From Symbiobacteriaceae bacterium (GTDB lineage: Bacteria > Bacillota > Sulfobacillia > Symbiobacteriales > Symbiobacteriaceae): a stretch of 61,470 nucleotides of DNA. The first letter of the stretch is position 1; the number at the start of each line of letters is the position of its first letter. The notes below the pieces were generated by a model, which saw only the letters and a program-made list of their open reading frames with translations, made no database searches and had not been told where the DNA came from. The DNA is taken from positions 1 to 61,470 of the forward strand of contig JARBUG010000013.1 of NCBI GenBank assembly GCA_029239785.1, written 5' to 3'. A program made the translations under genes and the position numbers. Shown in pieces: positions 43,318 to 51,160 of this stretch.

Positions 43318-43344
43318 ACCAGGCGCGGGCAGTCCACATAACCT
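43318..43344 (+). promoter_or_regulatory. SigmaK-like promoter motif before the 216-aa gene
   Basis: AC-N17-CATAACCT on the plus strand, divergent from the previous motif, about 50 bp before the GTG start. Confidence 0.35.
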
Positions 43345-43394
43345 GGAAACGGGCTATGCCCAGGAACAGAGCCCATAAAGGGAGGATACTTCGG

Positions 43395-44045
43395 GTGCAA
43401 ACGACCTCCATCGTGATCATGCAAGAACAGGTACTGAGGGCCGTTGTCGCGGCGCGCGCTGAAGTCAACGCTGCGGTCTCTCTGCTTCAGCAGTCCATTC
43501 AGCAGGCGGGTGGCACAGGCAACGTCACCCTGACGACCGCCACGATTCAGGCGATTTTGCTCCGGCTGCGGGCTGCGGCAGCGTCGTTGGCCGCCTTCCG
43601 TGGCCAGCAGATGCAGCAGGTTCGGGTGGTCATTGGCGGCGTTGACGTGACCGCCACCCAAAACCAGATTCTCGAAGCGATAGCCGCAGCTGCCGCGGCC
43701 ATTGACGCCCAGATTTCGGCGTTCCAGGGGCTGCTCGCCCAGGCGAACGCCATGGGCGGCGCCGTTGTGATCAGCCAGGCCCAGGCGCAGGCGCTCCTTG
43801 CTTCCCTGAACTCGATCGCGCAGTCGTTGGTGATGATCGAGGCGCGCCAGCGGCAGCTCGTCAACATTACCATGCAGGGCGGCGGTGGTGCGGCGCCCGC
43901 TCCGGCCCCGCAGCCGCAGTTCCCCCAGTTCCCCATGTTCCCGGGCGGCCTTTTCCCCGGTGGGCTCCTTGGCGGCGCCGGCGCCTTCGGCGGCGCGTTC
44001 GGCCAACAGCAGCAGGGTGTGCAGGGGCTCTTCGGAAACATCTAG
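43395..44045 (+). CDS. Ala/Gln-rich helical protein with Pro/Gly/Phe tail
   Basis: 216 aa from GTG 43395, 9 nt after AGGGAGG. Two homologous halves (about 5-75 and 78-150) each read as a long helix, the motif NVTLTTATIQAILL or AVVISQAQAQALLAS, then another helix (LRLRAAAASLAAFRGQQMQQVRVVI; LNSIAQSLVMIEARQRQLVNITM), indicating an internal duplication. The tail (about 155-216) is Gly/Pro/Phe/Gln-rich (QFPQFPMFPGGLFPGGLLGG; FGQQQQGVQGLFG). Such tails occur in self-assembling spore-coat-type proteins. No family recognised. Confidence 0.75.
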   Translation: MQTTSIVIMQEQVLRAVVAARAEVNAAVSLLQQSIQQAGGTGNVTLTTATIQAILLRLRAAAASLAAFRGQQMQQVRVVIGGVDVTATQNQILEAIAAAAAAIDAQISAFQGLLAQANAMGGAVVISQAQAQALLASLNSIAQSLVMIEARQRQLVNITMQGGGGAAPAPAPQPQFPQFPMFPGGLFPGGLLGGAGAFGGAFGQQQQGVQGLFGNI

Positions 44046-44059
44046 GTGAACCACCCAGC

Positions 44060-44090
44060 GAACCCGGTGCGCAGGCGCCGGGTTCACTTC
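44060..44090 (+). terminator. Terminator after the 216-aa gene
   Basis: GAACCCGGTGC and GCGCCGGGTTC with one G-T type mismatch, then ACTTCTTTTC. Confidence 0.75.
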
Positions 44091-44099
44091 TTTTCGATG

Positions 44100-44564
44100 C
44101 TAGAGGGACTTGAGCCCAATCAGCCCCTCGGGGTGGTAGCCAGCCCGCTGCGCCAGGCGAACGGCGCCCTGATTATGTATGGCCGCGATCACCTTCATCT
44201 TTCTGACACCCTGGCGCAGGAAATGGTCCTCCCCAAGGGAGAGCAGTGCCCGGCCAACGCCCCGCCGCCGGTGGGTTGGCGCCACCCAGAGCGAAAGCAG
44301 CACTGCATTGATCTCATCGGTGGATGAGTCCTGGTTGAGCGCTGCCGTCAGGAAGCCAACGGGCTGGTTCCAGAGCGTGGCCACAATGACGACGCCACCG
44401 GGGTCGGACATGACCCCTTGCATCTGCTGCCGGGCCAGGTTTGCCACCATTTCAGGCTCGGCCTGCCCGTGCTCCTCGGGCGTAAGGCTCTCGAATGCGC
44501 CGGCCACGCACGCCTGGTCCAGCCAGGGCAGGTCAAGCTGATGAACGAATCGGAAGGAGTACAA
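44100..44564 (-). CDS. GNAT-family N-acetyltransferase
   Basis: 154 aa from TTG 44564 behind GGAGGGG. Acetyl-CoA motif A: VAPTHRRRGVGRALLSLGEDHFLRQG (shown here as THRRRGVGRALL). Motif B: NQGAVRLAQRAGYHPEG. Substrate unknown; it may act on an amine or a ribosomal/peptide N-terminus. Converges on the 216-aa gene. Confidence 0.85.
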   Translation of the reverse strand: MYSFRFVHQLDLPWLDQACVAGAFESLTPEEHGQAEPEMVANLARQQMQGVMSDPGGVVIVATLWNQPVGFLTAALNQDSSTDEINAVLLSLWVAPTHRRRGVGRALLSLGEDHFLRQGVRKMKVIAAIHNQGAVRLAQRAGYHPEGLIGLKSL

Positions 44565-44698
44565 GGCGGCCCCTCCTTGAACTGGTGCTAGGTTTGCCGC
44601 GTCTGTACGGCAACCTCAGCGTATGTGGGGTGGGGCACGTGGGTACCATCGCCGGGCGCCCGGCGTACCCTGGGGGCAGAGCAAGGAGGGAGAACGCG

Positions 44699-45178
44699 AT
44701 GGTAAAGGTCCGGTTCTGGCAGCAGTCCGACCTGCCCGAGTTGATGCGCATGGCGGGGGTGACGGCCTGGAATATCACACCGCCCGACGACAAGCCGCAC
44801 ACTCGGTTCGAGAACGTGGCAGCAAACGCCCAGCAAAACTTGATGCGGGTGCTGAGTGCGCCGTACGGCATGGCTGTTGTGGCCGAAGAGAACGGCCAGG
44901 TGGTGGGGTACTTACTGCTGGCCGTACAGCAGAATGATAAGACCGGCGAGCCGCACGGCTACGCGGCGGATATTTACGTGGAGCCCGGCAACCGACGAGG
45001 TGGCGCAAGCCGGCAGCTTCATGCCCTGGGCGAGGCGTACTTACGACATTTGGGGCTGCAGAAGCTGACCAACTGGACACATGCCCATAACCCCCTTGGG
45101 CAGAAGGCGTCTGAGAAACACGGTTTTCGCCTGCACATGCTGATGATGTCCAAAGACCTGCGGTCAGCAGTCCGGTAG
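44699..45178 (+). CDS. GNAT-family N-acetyltransferase
   Basis: 159 aa, ATG after AAGGAGGG. EENGQVVGYLLLAV strand, the motif A variant YVEPGNRRGGASRQLHALGEAYL, and NPLGQKASEKHGF. In motif A the usual RGxGxG is RRGGAS, a moderate departure. A 14-bp palindrome GCCGGGCGCCCGGC (44651-44664) inside a larger GGGTAC/GTACCC repeat lies just upstream. The 3' end overlaps the converging dehydrogenase gene by 15 bp. Confidence 0.85.
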   Translation: MVKVRFWQQSDLPELMRMAGVTAWNITPPDDKPHTRFENVAANAQQNLMRVLSAPYGMAVVAEENGQVVGYLLLAVQQNDKTGEPHGYAADIYVEPGNRRGGASRQLHALGEAYLRHLGLQKLTNWTHAHNPLGQKASEKHGFRLHMLMMSKDLRSAVR

Positions 45179-46036
45179 GGTGAGGGCGCCCAGCACCGCC
45201 TTTAGCTGCCGGTCACGCTCGGCCTCGTGCGCTGCACGATCGGCCTCGCTGTATACGGCTTCGGTTGCGGCGGCCAGCCTTTGCAGGTCGGCCTGACTGA
45301 CTTCGGTCCACGCCGCCAGGCTGGCCCAAATCGCCTGAAAAGCAGGGCCCAAGTGCTCCATGAACGCCCCCAGCCCGCCCGGCGCCGCCAGCTGGTACGT
45401 CAGAAATGGTCCCTGCACGGCCCACCCCAGGCACGGTCCCCGTGATGCCGCCAGGTCGAGTTGGTGCACGTCCGCCACCCCGGCCAGCACGAGGTTGATC
45501 GCTTCCCGCCATAGCGCGGCCGCCAGGCGATTGACTACATAGCCCGGCACCTCTCGGCGCAGCACGACGGGGTGCTTGCCCAGGGCGCCGACCAGGGCCT
45601 GTGCCCGGGCCACGGCCTCCGGGGCCGTGACGCCCCCGGGCACCACCTCGATGACCGGGAGAAGATCGACCGGGTGAAGCGGGTGAATAACCAGGAACCG
45701 CCCTGGGCGCTGCATGCCTTCCTGCATCACACTAGGCAGCAGGGACGACGATGCCGATGCGATTAGCGCAGAGGGCGGGGCCGCAGCCTCGGCGGCGGCC
45801 AGCACCGCCCGCTTTACCTCGAGCCGCTCGGCCACCGCCTCAAAGACCACGTCGGCGCCCGCCACGGCCTCTGCCAGCGAGGCGGCCCCGTCGCACAGCT
45901 CGGGCCGCTCGTCGTAGACGGCGGCCTGGTGGCCGTGGGCCCGCACCAGGCGGGCCCAGCCGGCCCCAATCATTCCCCCGCCAATAATGCCGGCCCGCAG
46001 GGGCTGGCGCAACTCCCCGGCCCCCAGCGCCCTCAC
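45164..46036 (-). CDS. 3-hydroxyacyl-CoA dehydrogenase-family oxidoreductase
   Basis: 290 aa. Start placed at the GTG (46036) overlapping the nucleoside hydrolase stop; the open frame continues upstream but that part is the shadow of the hydrolase. NAD fold IIGGGMIGAGWARLVRAHG, then DVVFEAVAE, the catalytic HPLHPVDLLPVIEVVPG, and the C-terminal helical domain PGYVVNRLAAALWREA. A single-domain enzyme of this size suits a carnitine or gulonate 3-dehydrogenase-like or butyryl-type member; no substrate can be assigned. Cotranscribed with the hydrolase. Confidence 0.82.
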   Translation of the reverse strand: MRALGAGELRQPLRAGIIGGGMIGAGWARLVRAHGHQAAVYDERPELCDGAASLAEAVAGADVVFEAVAERLEVKRAVLAAAEAAAPPSALIASASSSLLPSVMQEGMQRPGRFLVIHPLHPVDLLPVIEVVPGGVTAPEAVARAQALVGALGKHPVVLRREVPGYVVNRLAAALWREAINLVLAGVADVHQLDLAASRGPCLGWAVQGPFLTYQLAAPGGLGAFMEHLGPAFQAIWASLAAWTEVSQADLQRLAAATEAVYSEADRAAHEAERDRQLKAVLGALTLPDC

Positions 46037-47016
46037 AGCCTTACCCCCAGCGCCCGGTCCAGGGCCAGAGCCAGAGCGCCCTCCCCATCCGCCTCCAGGC
46101 AGACCTGCGTCGTTGCCGGGCGCCCCGTAAAACCATACCGGTCGCAAATGGTCTGCCCGCGGGTAAGGCCCCACCCGCAGTCCACCTCCACATACATGGG
46201 CGCCCAGCGCCCCAGGTCGGGGCGGACCAGCAACCCCACCGCCAGCGGGTCGTTCATAATGCAGCCCTCCAGCCCCTCCGACCGGCGATGAAAGTCCACG
46301 TAAAAGCGCCACATTTCGGCCCACCAGCGGACTTCGGGGTCTGGGTGGGCTGCCATGCGCGCTGCCAGGGCAGCGGGGAGAAACACGCAGCGCGTGGCAT
46401 CCAGCCCGACCATGCGCACGGGTACAGGCGACGCCAGCACCGCCCGGGCCGCCTCCGGGTCGCACCAGGCATTGAACTCCGAAACCGGGGTGGTGTTCCC
46501 GGGCGCCCCCGCCGAGCCGCCCATCCATACAATCTCCCTGATGGCCCGGCAGCACAGGTCACGGTCGAGCGCCAGGGCCAACGCCAGGTTGGTCAGGGGG
46601 CCGAGGGCGACGACCGTCACCGGCTCGCCCGCGGTGGCCAGCAGACGGAGCAGGGCGCCCGGCGCCTCCACCGGCAAGGTGCCCCCCGCCCCGGCGCCGG
46701 CCCCCGTGGCCCGGCCCTCCGGCACCACCGCATAGCCCAGCCCCTCCTCGCCGTGCGTCTCCACGGCAACAGCCGGCTCCCGCACCAGGGGCCGGGCGGC
46801 CCCCGCATAGACCGGCACCCCCCGCACCCCCAGCCGCTCCAGCAAATGGCGGGCGTTGCGCGTCGTTACCTGTACCTCACCGTTGCCGTACACCGTCGTA
46901 ACTGCCAGCACACTGACCTCTGGTGACCGCGCAGCCATTGCAATAGCCAAAGCATCATCGATCCCCGGGTCTGTGTCGATCACTATAGGAATGGGCAGCC
47001 CCCTCACCTCCAACAC
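46033..47016 (-). CDS. Inosine/uridine-preferring nucleoside hydrolase
   Basis: 328 aa. N-terminal calcium site IVIDTDPGIDDALAIAMA, the central VTVVALGPLTNLALAL, and MGGSAGAPGNTTPVSEFNAWCDPEAA family motifs (quoted in parts: GNTTPVSEFN). Hydrolyses the N-glycosidic bond of nucleosides to ribose and base. The start is uncertain: the TTG at 47016 overlaps GGAGGTG, so translation may begin a few codons later. Confidence 0.88.
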   Translation of the reverse strand: MLEVRGLPIPIVIDTDPGIDDALAIAMAARSPEVSVLAVTTVYGNGEVQVTTRNARHLLERLGVRGVPVYAGAARPLVREPAVAVETHGEEGLGYAVVPEGRATGAGAGAGGTLPVEAPGALLRLLATAGEPVTVVALGPLTNLALALALDRDLCCRAIREIVWMGGSAGAPGNTTPVSEFNAWCDPEAARAVLASPVPVRMVGLDATRCVFLPAALAARMAAHPDPEVRWWAEMWRFYVDFHRRSEGLEGCIMNDPLAVGLLVRPDLGRWAPMYVEVDCGWGLTRGQTICDRYGFTGRPATTQVCLEADGEGALALALDRALGVRL

Positions 47017-47120
47017 TGCTGAGTCTGCCCGAAATTACGATTGCCCGAACAGGAGTCGTACCATCACCGTCAAATCTATGTAGCTTATGAAAGTTCAACC
47101 TTGAGGAGGTCTTGCACCAG

Positions 47121-48086
47121 TTGTTCCAACGTCTTCTGAAAACCTTCGCCTGGGAAGTGCTGGGCCTAAGCCTGCTCGTCGCATTCGTCGTCGCGATTTG
47201 CACAATGCCGCCTCTCAATATTACCCCGAACCCCAAGTACCTGACCGGCTACCGAGTCAGGGTGGAGACCACCGTGTGGAAGGAACGTCTTGGCGACTAC
47301 TGGCAGACCATTCGCAGTGGTTCCCTGGGCACTGACCGGCGCGGTTTCCCCGTCGCCGAAGTGCTGCCAAGGCGGGTCGGCAACAGCCTGAAGCTAATGT
47401 CCATCTCCCTTGGCCTGGCCCTCCTCATCGGAACGGCAAAGGGCATCCGCGACTTCCACCAACTGCGCAAGGGACGTGTAAGTCTCGGCCCCGTTCTCAC
47501 CGGACTGATTCAGGGCCTGCCTGACTTCTGGCTGGTTCTGCTGATACAAGTGCTGGCCGTTGCGCTGGTCAAAAACATGGGGTGGCGGCCCTTTCCCGTC
47601 GCTTATATGGACGAGCAGCCCATCCGGAGCCTCGTCTACCCCGTCTTCTGCCTCTTCCTGGTCCCCATGGCCTACATTGCCCGCATTACCAGCACGGCTA
47701 TGACATCGGTCTACGAAAAGGAGTACGTGCGAACCGCCCGTGCGAAGGGTCTTGCCGAACCCGTGGTCATCTTCAGGCATGTGATCCGCACCGCCGTCGT
47801 GCAAATCATGGACGGGCTCCCCAACGCCCTGGCGGTCATGTTCTCCAACCTGCTGGTCATCGAATCCATGTTTTACTACCCGGGCATCACCACCCTGCTG
47901 AAAGAGGCGGCCAACCCGCTCTCCCTGAACTGGGTTGATCCACGGCGCATGGATGTTCCCCCCGACACCGATGTGCTGATCGCCGCCGGCGTGACGCTGG
48001 GCCTGATCTTCGCCCTGCTCTACTTCATCATCGCTGTGCTGCGGCCGTTCTTTGATCCGCGGGTAAGGGAGCGTGAGGAATCATGA
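47121..48086 (+). CDS. DppB/OppB-like ABC permease (orphan pair 1)
   Basis: 321 aa. TTG 47121 lies 11 nt after GAGGAGG; a TTG three codons earlier is also possible but only 2 nt from it. N-terminal TM (about 12-30), an extracytoplasmic loop, then five membrane segments. EAA loop EYVRTARAKGLAEPVVIFRH is well conserved, so the ATPase contact is kept. No ATP-binding subunit or solute-binding protein is encoded nearby. Overlaps the next gene by 4 bp. Confidence 0.87.
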   Translation: MFQRLLKTFAWEVLGLSLLVAFVVAICTMPPLNITPNPKYLTGYRVRVETTVWKERLGDYWQTIRSGSLGTDRRGFPVAEVLPRRVGNSLKLMSISLGLALLIGTAKGIRDFHQLRKGRVSLGPVLTGLIQGLPDFWLVLLIQVLAVALVKNMGWRPFPVAYMDEQPIRSLVYPVFCLFLVPMAYIARITSTAMTSVYEKEYVRTARAKGLAEPVVIFRHVIRTAVVQIMDGLPNALAVMFSNLLVIESMFYYPGITTLLKEAANPLSLNWVDPRRMDVPPDTDVLIAAGVTLGLIFALLYFIIAVLRPFFDPRVREREES

Positions 48087-50485
48087 GACGCCCACGCCGC
48101 GCCTACCTGATTGCCGGCGGCCTTTTGATTGGCCTGATCTTCCTCATGATGATCTTCGCCGATCAACTGACCACAGTCTCCCCCCTGTATCGCGATGCCC
48201 ACTCCTCCATTCTCGATGGTGTACCGCCCTTTGCGCCTGACAAGTCGCACTGGCTCGGCACCGACCTGGCCGGCCGCGATGTGTGGAGCCGTATCGCCTA
48301 CGGTGCCCGGTGGTCCATGCTGTTCGCGTTCCTCATTATGGCGGCCCGTCTGGCCGTGGCCATTCCCGCGGCGTTCCTGTCAGCCTTTGGCCCCAAGCGG
48401 GCGGGCTGGGCTGTGGACCGGCTCTACGTCATGACCAGCGCCATTCCCCCGCTTGTCATCTACATTCTCTTGCTCTCGTCGCAGCGGCTCCGGCTCATCG
48501 GGCTCTGGCCTTCGGTGGTGCTGACCGTCAGCCTCCTGACGCTGATGGAATGGCCCCGGGTTGCCGTGGTCCTCAAAGGGCGGGTAGCCTCGCTGATGGC
48601 CGAGCCCTTTATCGAGGGCGCCATCGCCGTCGGCAACAGCCGGTGGCAGCTGTTCAGGGGCCACCTCTTCCCTCACCTCTGGCCGGTCATTCTCCAGCTG
48701 GCGGCTGCCGAAATGGCCCGGGCGCTGGTAGTCATCGCCCAGCTCGCGCTCTTTGGCATTCTGGTCGGCGGCGGCGTAATCACCATCATGATGGATGCCC
48801 GCGGCAACGACACCTACGTGGTCAGCTCCGGCATTCCTGAATGGGGAACCTTGCTGGGCGAAGGGCGCTACGAAGTGCTCGCCCACCCCTGGATCGCCTT
48901 CTCGCCGGCCGTTGCGTTCTTAATTGGCATTACCGGTTTCAGCCTGCTGTCGCAAGGACTTGAGACGATCACCATCACGGTGCAGGAGATCAAAGAAGCG
49001 ACCACAGCCAAACTCTCCCGCAAGTGGCGCTGGGCGATTCCGGCCCTGGCGGCGTGTGCCCTGCTCTGGTACTACCAGGGCCTGCCCTGGGGCAGGCAAG
49101 CCGCCATTGAGGCGCTGGCAGCCCGGCAGGCCGCGGCGCTGAACGCCGGCGACCTGGACGCCTATGCCAGTACAATCCGTTCCGACCTGCCGGGCGCCAG
49201 GGAGGACCTGCTCCGCTGGGCCGGGGCGATTGTTGCAGACGGTGCAGAAGTCGAAGTGGGCGTCCACCATCTGACCGGTAAGGGCAGCAAGGCCAAGGCC
49301 ACCTGGGAGATTCGCGTACGGCGCCCGGGCCAATCGACCGAGGGGAACTCGCGGGAGACGGTGCTGGTCCGCCACTGGGGCCGCTGGTACGATGCGGGCG
49401 AGGCCTTTGCCCAGCTGGAGGGCTTCAGCGTCGATGTGACAGCCGTGTTCAACCCGGTGGACCCGACCGCCCAGGCGATTCCCCTGCGTGACATGGTCAC
49501 CTTCCTCTCCTCGGCAGCGGACAACGCCTTCGCCGAAGTCGAACCCCTCTTCCCCGCCGCACCGGGAGCACCCCGTCCCCAGTTGAAGCTCTATCCCACC
49601 ATAAATGCCTGGACCTGGGCCAGCGGCGGCAGCAAAGAAGTGATCTCCTCCGGCATCTGGTATACGTCAGGGGAACCGATTCGTGTTTCGCCTGCCTTCA
49701 TCCGGGGCATCAAACGCTGGGACGTGGAGCGCTCGCTCGCCTATGAGTTCATGAAATACCTGGCGGAGACCCGGCTGGGCCAAACACAGGTGAGCCCGCT
49801 TCTCCTCGGCGGCTGGGACCTGCACCAGGACCCGGGCATGAGCAGCTACCGCATCGACGTGAGCCGTTTGGCCGGCAATGCCATCTTCACGCTGGATGAG
49901 CTCTACGCGATCACCTCACAGAAACTGACGCAGGAGCGGCAGTTCCTGTACGCCACGCAGGCCGGCCTCCTGGCTGAGTACGCCGAGAAACACCTGCCAG
50001 AGCGCCCGATTCCCTCCCTGACCATCGCGCAACTCGCTGAGCGGCTGGGCACCGCCCCCGGGGCGCTGGGCGAGTCCTACCGTGCCTACGTGCTCGAACG
50101 CATCATGAGCGAATCGCTCTTGATGATTCCCGCCGCCAGGCCCCGCATTCCAGCCGGACTGGCCGAGGCGGTGGAAGCCAGAGGAGAGGCCGTTGCAGAC
50201 GGCGATGAGGCGGGCTTCGGTGCCATGGCCGACCCCGTGGGCCTGACCTCGCAAGTGGACTGGTTCAAGCGGCTGCGCCAGGCCGGCGTGACCAAGTACA
50301 CCACAACCTTCCTCGACTTTGCGGAAACCCGGGACAAGGACAAGACGGTGACCTACACCGTTCCTGTGCTGGAACAGGTCACCTTTGCCGACGGGCGCCA
50401 GGTCGCCGGCGTGGTGATTCAGCGCTGGATGTCGGTGAGCGGGGAGTGGATCATACTGGGCGCCCCCGCTACGCTGGTTCCGTAA
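48083..50485 (+). CDS. DppC-like ABC permease fused to a large extracytoplasmic pseudo-peptidase-like domain
   Basis: 800 aa. Residues 1-300 form a DppC-type permease (TM1 about 9-27; SHWLGTDLAGRDVWSRIAYGAR; EAA loop AIAVGNSRWQLFRGHLFPHL). A further TM (about 318-333) leads to about 465 residues outside. This part has an NTF2-like segment (about 340-445) and a region about 450-620 that resembles peptidase_MA-type gluzincins: the helix where HExxH would lie reads RSLAYEFMKYLAE (Glu kept, both His lost), followed by LLLGGWDLHQDPG in place of the usual WLxEGLA. It may be a dead peptidase used to bind a ligand, replacing the missing binding protein. Confidence 0.8.
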   Translation: MRRPRRAYLIAGGLLIGLIFLMMIFADQLTTVSPLYRDAHSSILDGVPPFAPDKSHWLGTDLAGRDVWSRIAYGARWSMLFAFLIMAARLAVAIPAAFLSAFGPKRAGWAVDRLYVMTSAIPPLVIYILLLSSQRLRLIGLWPSVVLTVSLLTLMEWPRVAVVLKGRVASLMAEPFIEGAIAVGNSRWQLFRGHLFPHLWPVILQLAAAEMARALVVIAQLALFGILVGGGVITIMMDARGNDTYVVSSGIPEWGTLLGEGRYEVLAHPWIAFSPAVAFLIGITGFSLLSQGLETITITVQEIKEATTAKLSRKWRWAIPALAACALLWYYQGLPWGRQAAIEALAARQAAALNAGDLDAYASTIRSDLPGAREDLLRWAGAIVADGAEVEVGVHHLTGKGSKAKATWEIRVRRPGQSTEGNSRETVLVRHWGRWYDAGEAFAQLEGFSVDVTAVFNPVDPTAQAIPLRDMVTFLSSAADNAFAEVEPLFPAAPGAPRPQLKLYPTINAWTWASGGSKEVISSGIWYTSGEPIRVSPAFIRGIKRWDVERSLAYEFMKYLAETRLGQTQVSPLLLGGWDLHQDPGMSSYRIDVSRLAGNAIFTLDELYAITSQKLTQERQFLYATQAGLLAEYAEKHLPERPIPSLTIAQLAERLGTAPGALGESYRAYVLERIMSESLLMIPAARPRIPAGLAEAVEARGEAVADGDEAGFGAMADPVGLTSQVDWFKRLRQAGVTKYTTTFLDFAETRDKDKTVTYTVPVLEQVTFADGRQVAGVVIQRWMSVSGEWIILGAPATLVP

Positions 50486-50497
50486 ACGCAAGAAAAT

Positions 50498-50527
50498 GGG
50501 GGCGGCACCTTTTACGGCGCCGCCCCC
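50498..50527. terminator. Bidirectional terminator between permease and DinB genes
   Basis: GGGGGCGGC and GCCGCCCCC with a 12-nt loop; AAGAAAAT on the left gives a T-run for the minus strand. Confidence 0.8.
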
Positions 50528-50539
50528 GCATCACGTCAG

Positions 50540-51007
50540 TTATAGGTAGAGCGTAAACATGTCAACCGGACGCCCTAGCATTTTCAAGTATGTAAACAAC
50601 TGCGCCCGGTGGTGGTACCCATGGGTAATGATTTCGAGCAGCCACTCCGACAGGGGCATGGCGTGCCCGTAAAAAGCCGTGCCCACCTGTGTCGAAAACT
50701 GCTCGGCCGTGAGTCCGTCGTAAAACTCGGCCACCGCCCCCACACCGGAGCGCCACACATGAATCAGTTCCGCCGGGCTGCTGCGGCGCAGCGACGCCTC
50801 CAGCGCCCGCACCTCGGCCTCGGTGCCGCCCTGCATGATTTTCAGGTCGACCGAAGGAACTTGCGCCAATTGATTGGCCAGTTCCTTGACCGTGCGCATA
50901 TTCTCATGGGGACGCCAGTCCAACTGATCGGGCTGAATTTGGGCAAACAACTCCTCAAGGCTGCCGTTCAACTGCGTTACGGCCTTCAAAAGATCCTGCT
51001 GATGCAT
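50540..51007 (-). CDS. DinB-family protein (DNA-damage-inducible fold)
   Basis: 155 aa from ATG 51007, 8 nt after GGAGGG. Four-helix DinB/YfiT fold with the metal-ligand region THGYHHRAQLFTYLKMLG near the C-terminus and DWRPHENMRTVKELANQLAQ near residue 45. Many members bind a metal and act as thiol-dependent transferases. The promoter contains a LexA box, so this one is probably truly DNA-damage-inducible. Confidence 0.9.
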   Translation of the reverse strand: MHQQDLLKAVTQLNGSLEELFAQIQPDQLDWRPHENMRTVKELANQLAQVPSVDLKIMQGGTEAEVRALEASLRRSSPAELIHVWRSGVGAVAEFYDGLTAEQFSTQVGTAFYGHAMPLSEWLLEIITHGYHHRAQLFTYLKMLGRPVDMFTLYL

Positions 51008-51048
51008 GGTTTGTACCCTCCGGTGCTCCATCACGACTTGACACACCG

Positions 51049-51077
51049 ATCATATCACGAACACTCGTTCGCATCAA
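51049..51077 (-). promoter_or_regulatory. SigmaA promoter with embedded LexA (SOS) box for the DinB gene
   Basis: Minus strand TTGATG-N17-TATGAT. The spacer contains CGAACGAGTGTTCG (51058-51071), an exact match to the Gram-positive LexA/DinR box CGAAC-N4-GTTCG. Bound LexA would sit between -35 and -10 and block polymerase. Confidence 0.85.
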
Positions 51078-51160
51078 GTGGTCTGAGAAGGAACTTTTGC
51101 TCCGTCTGCCGAACGGCCTTATCAGCCGCGATGCCAAAACCTCTCACCGCAGGAGGACGT

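Noticed and set aside
46037..46555. Upstream extension of the 3-hydroxyacyl-CoA dehydrogenase frame
   Set aside because: Fully inside the nucleoside hydrolase gene in another frame; the GTG at 46036 fits the family N-terminus.
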